This document shows, piece after piece, positions 59,563 through 64,000 of a stretch of DNA of 64,000 bases. A program made the translations under genes and the position numbers. Location: NCBI RefSeq assembly GCF_910592395.1, contig NC_088317.1, forward strand, positions 2,356,001 through 2,420,000, read 5' to 3'. The notes beneath the pieces are model-generated. The model was given only the letters and a program-made list of their open reading frames with translations. It had not been told where the DNA came from and did not search any database. Source of the stretch: Lineus longissimus. Lineage: Eukaryota > Nemertea > Pilidiophora > Heteronemertea > Lineidae. How positions within the stretch are numbered: the stretch's first letter is position 1; each line of letters starts with the position of its first letter.

Positions 59563-62500
59563 GTAGGAAACTTCTTGTACGGTTTTTTTAGGTTAGAAAC
59601 ACCACGTGGTTAAATCACAAACTTTAGCAAATACAAATGAAGCATGAAGTTTCTTTTTCCCCAAGCCGATTATTGGCCGATGATGTCAGGTGCCTGGCTA
59701 TCATGAAGAGCCTAAATAATAGGCATTTGGTTGTAGTTGGAAGATAGGTTATTTGTCCTGACACCAAAAAAGTTTCGCTGAAAAAACGTCCTGACTTCTG
59801 ATTGGTTCTCTTAAATATGACGTCATCTTTTTGCCATGACTTTTTGTTTTTCACGGTATGGGAATATGGACAAGTGGAATCGTCAGATTTGATAGGTAGG
59901 CCTACTACATGTATCATTATGTCAATGTGTGCAAAATTATAATTCCATTGGTAAAACACTTTATGATTAGTTGATCTTTAAAGTTTAATGCGTTTTTATT
60001 GGGCCTTCCGATATAAGGCGAGGCGGCTTAACCGAAGAGGTTAGCTCAGCTCTCCGTGATGTAAAACCTTTTACCTCAGTCTTATATTACAATTTTTCAC
60101 TCCGACAAAAATGCCTTGTTATACGTGTATCTCCAATAACATCGAGAGATCGAAGCAGTAAGTCCATTTTTATAATCTGCTCTCATCAGCTAATGCAGTA
60201 AGCTTCAGACACACACGTACAAGACGTGCTAGTCGCTTTAACTCAAACGCATACTCAAAATGCAATCGGTTTATTTGATTTGACCAGATATGGGTTTTCT
60301 GACATTTTCACCATAAAGTGATATCTTTCGACAATAAAAATGTTACCAGTAAAGCTCTGTACACACTGACAACATTTTGGGTAACATTTTGGGAAACATG
60401 TTGTCCAGGTGCGATGTTATCGAAAATGTTGGCAGAGTGTACAGTTCGGAAACATTCGATAACATGTTGACCAGATGTCGGAGGTAAAGGTCGGAGGATG
60501 TGTCACAAGGACTCACAAGGTCTTACAAGGACTGGTTATCAATCAGCTAAAGCTAATATATTCATGGCTGACCTTATAGACGTGCAAAGAGAGCATGTGT
60601 CTCCATTGACATCTTCTGTGAATGTCACTAATGGTACGCCGTGCCTGATGAGCTACAAACGCTTCTCTGTTGCTCACGTTCAGGAGTATAACACTAGTAG
60701 ATCACGGCCTCAGTTTGTCCAAGGGTTCGTCAAGGCGAGTCACGAAACATAGCAACAAATTAACTTCATTTCCAAGGTGCTTCTTCTCGTGGCTCGAGAA
60801 CACACTTCGAGTCCCACGCATCAGCACCATAGATATCGAAAGCCTTCAGCTGCTGATATGAATTAACTACCAGTGATCTTTAAATTTTCAATTACCAGTT
60901 TATGCATCTAAAACATTTCCTCTACCGTTTATCCTTTCAAATGCTTCGCAATTTGCTTCCGGGTAAGCTTGTCATTTCTTGGCAGTCTTCGATACGGATG
61001 TCAATTGTTGTAATTACGTGTAAGGGAATTGATAAAAGCTATACTTCTCCTTAAACACAAGTGCCTCAGGTTTATATACATGTAATAACGGGTAAAGTGG
61101 GTGCAGAAATGGCGGAAATTGATCAAAATCGAGGCCTGATTGTTGGGTGTTTTCCTGTGTTGCAGTTGGCGTTTGTGATGATTCTCCCGCTTTCAAACAG
61201 CCGCACAATCGAGTGATTTGAAATACCAAGTATACTCGCTGGTGCCGAGCATAATTTTTCCGATGCGTTGAGAAGAAGAACGCCCTATAGTCGAAACAGG
61301 TCTCAAGAACGAGTTCAGAACTGCATTTCATCGAAGATTAATTATTTAACATTTCCCCGATTCCTCCTACAACCAAGTGTAAGAGATGATTTACGAGAGT
61401 CTCATAATTGAATTATCACGACTTGCGAAACTTGCGTAATTTTGTTGGGCGAAGTCGACAGTAATTTACGGTTGCTCTGGCTCATTTTCTCTATTTTTGC
61501 TCAAATGACTCCCGAGTTTGCTCAACAAGAATTTTTTCTTTGTACCTACCTATACTAATGGCCGTTGTATCTTGGCTTCCTTCCAGCGGAGTCTTTCTAT
61601 GAATTGACGACTCTGCTTCCAAGAAGAGTCCCCACCCACTTGTACTGATGCCCTTGAATGTGAGAGTTGTTGAAAGATTGGCCTTTGTTTGGGCCAACCT
61701 GTTACTGGATTTCTCTTGGTGCTTTCAATGATGGAATCCATAGAAATACCTCAAACGTAATGAAAGAAACCAAACCCTTCCGTGCCACAAAAATGCACTT
61801 CTTGGCTTCTTCAATAACGAAGCCATTGATTTGATTTGCAAATATTTTTTATCACGAAAAAATTATCTTTTGAAGTGAGATCGCGTTTCAGTGCTAGAAA
61901 TGATATTAACACAGTCCAACATTTTTCACTCTGTATTTGGTATCGTACGGTCGGGTTACTGGGTTAACGCAGCGCAAAAAAGCATTATTTCGACCTGACA
62001 ACTATTTCAACTTACTCTCTCGACTTTCACCCTTATACTTCAGGATTTCGGTACAGACAAATCCCTTTTGTTCGTACTGACAAAACTCTTACCCAAATTT
62101 AACTGATTTAGCCCAGAATATAGTCCCTTCGTTTGCTTTTTGTAAACCGCCAAAATATCACAGGCGTTCTACCGTTGCGGATTTCGCGTATAATCTCGAT
62201 CCAGCCACCAAGATTACGAGCACACTTTTTTTAACAAATGAATGAGATTCTGGAATCAATGAAAATAAAATCGCGAAAATTATTTGCGCTTGACAATTCA
62301 AACAGCGTGTGATACCATCAATCTTGTGCATTTCTCCACTATTACATCAGTTACACCTAATTTCAAAATTCGTTTCGAGGGACCGATAAATGTCATGATA
62401 ATCTTATGGCGGGGTTTTAGATAATGAAAATGGTTCGTTTTGATTTAAGATAATGTTTGGTGTAATTGTGAAAAAGTAACGCACGCTTCGTTTTATAGCT

Positions 62501-64000
62501 TCCTGTTCCTCATAGTTTAAAACTCCTCTGGGTTACTCGTACACTGTAGTTCAATGGTTTTGCGGTGAAAGTATGGACGTCACTGTGGTAACAACTCTAC
62601 GAATTGCAAATTTGAGCCCAGGACTCAGTAATCAGCTAAAATGCCTGAGTAGTTATACTCTACTGGAGAATATTTATAATCCCTGTAACAAGCGCTGCAG
62701 TCTAAATGTAGTTATCACAACATCCAAGCAACCATTTTCGGACGATAATTTGCTTGATTTTCCCCCTTTAATCATGTATCCACTGCGCAGTTGACTTTCA
62801 TGCAATCATGGCGTGGTCGACTTTACAATAATGAGGTTATAAGTGTTAGACCTGGTGATTTTTTTTAAAGTAGTGTGTCTGCTGAAAGATAAAAGGCACT
62901 TCAACGGTTAATTTAGTCTTAAATTACATACTTCTTCGTCTCGTTAATTGTATCAAACGTGTCCAATGGCACCCATTAGCCCATCGTCAGCGTCAGTAGA
63001 TCTTAGCAGTTTCCCTGTTCTTCGCTTTAATCGTGTTAATTATTGGAGTGAATGTTCGTTGGAGGGTTTAAATTTAGGAGATAAGGATTTTAATGGGGCT
63101 GAATGAGGGGATGTTATCACCTGTCACCCCTTCCATTTGCAAAATTGACTGCAAATATAACGGCAAGCACAGCGAAATTAGTAAATCGCGTACGATAACG
63201 TGGAGACCTTCATGACCGTGGTACAAGTAACTGAAAGAAAGAACAAGACCGGGTTTTACTTTAGGAGAAAATATTGTGGTTTATAAGAGCTACACAGATG
63301 AAGCTTTTAAAGTGTTGAGTACTTCTTACAATGAATTCCACACCAAACATGCTATATTACACCACGGGGAGTCATATCCGGTGCATTAAACATGGCAGTG
63401 CAACTCGAATGGCTCGCGCACGGCGTTCGATTATCATCAATAAGCAGAATGTCCCAAACTTAAGAAATGTTTCTCAGGCATTAGAGCAAAAACTGCGAAA
63501 CCGTATTTATCTTATCGGTAACTGGCCCCAGAGCTCCTTAGTAGAAAGTCCATGGGGATGGCCTCGGTAATTTTTCATAATAATTTAGCTGTTGCCATTA
63601 TCGTTTTTGATATCATTTTGAATAGGGGGAAATGGCTACTGATACTCGAAGGACAGCATGCAATATTTACATGGTAACCAGTCATGCAAGGATCATCAAT
63701 TGGCAGATGGTGGTAGGCCGATCAAGCTACGTTGTCTTTCAGCCCGAATCGTAGCTCCAAAGTGATCGTAAAGACCGGCCTGGCAAATATATGTCGAGGT
63801 GGGCTAAAGTGTGGCGCCTAACTCTGACATGATGCAAGTTCAAGTTTGTTTTCGGTTCATTTCTTGTTGATGTTGATGTTGATGCAGATGTATCGAACCT
63901 GTTGAATTAGCATTCTTTAGTTTGTCAGCTGCCTACTGGTTCCACGCGGGCAAAGCGCAGTGCCGCAAATATTCTATCGATTTCCCGTTCTGTCATCGCT
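59563..64000. other. Right-edge region, no exon recognised
   Basis: It is presumably intron of, or spacer beside, the candidate gene starting at 59487. Frames present are short and show no domain. One small foldback is seen at 60359-60442. Confidence 0.45.
60359..60442. repeat. 84-bp foldback sequence
   Basis: GTACACACTGACAACATTTT and AAAATGTTGGCAGAGTGTAC are inverted copies with two mismatches over 20 bases. The interior repeats AACATTTTGGG and AACATGTTG. It is probably a miniature element. Confidence 0.6.

Overview
The window is eukaryotic genomic DNA. Every confident gene is split into short exons with GT/AG junctions, introns of roughly 0.1-1.3 kb and long non-coding spacers. The gene content (a plakin, a PA-TM-RING ubiquitin ligase, a cytosolic sulfotransferase, C-type-lectin/CCP and laminin-G-like proteins), the abundance of TACATGTA-type words and the density of small inverted-repeat elements suggest an invertebrate animal, probably a marine deuterostome or lophotrochozoan. 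I cannot name the species from the sequence. No virus, operon, CRISPR array or prokaryotic feature was seen.

Layout. 1-5.6 kb: no gene recognised, but a 971 bp TTAA-bounded inverted-repeat element lies at 2960-3930. 5.6-12.5 kb (+): a short plakin with part of the plakin domain, its SH3, and plectin repeats; a possible alternative last exon lies at 14928. 17.7-27.5 kb (-): a 13-exon cell-surface protein with signal peptide, three laminin-G-like/pentraxin-like domains, a mucin-like Thr/Ala repeat, a C-type lectin domain, four CCP (sushi) domains and a transmembrane segment. 28.4-31.7 kb (-): a complete cytosolic sulfotransferase (297 aa). 36.15-38.7 kb (+): a secreted 292-aa protein of no family I recognise. 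39.05-41.2 kb (-): a secreted laminin-G-like protein with a cysteine-rich, PAN/apple-like tail. 43.5-44.1 kb (+): a 199-aa protein with two membrane segments. 47.7-51.5 kb (-): an RNF13/RNF167-type E3 ligase (437 aa). 59.5 kb (+): one signal-peptide exon whose gene appears to run off the right edge.

Exon boundaries of the main genes were worked out by hand and the reading phases close in all of them except one junction, before the mucin exon of the lectin gene. The two laminin-G-like genes share a FWPL opening and phase-1 exons and look like products of local exon shuffling; together with the secreted protein and the sulfotransferase they make a neighbourhood rich in secreted or surface proteins. 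The spacers hold at least six families of short inverted-repeat (MITE-like) elements, two of them with a second copy inside the window, plus tRNA-like SINE fragments and three tandem repeats.
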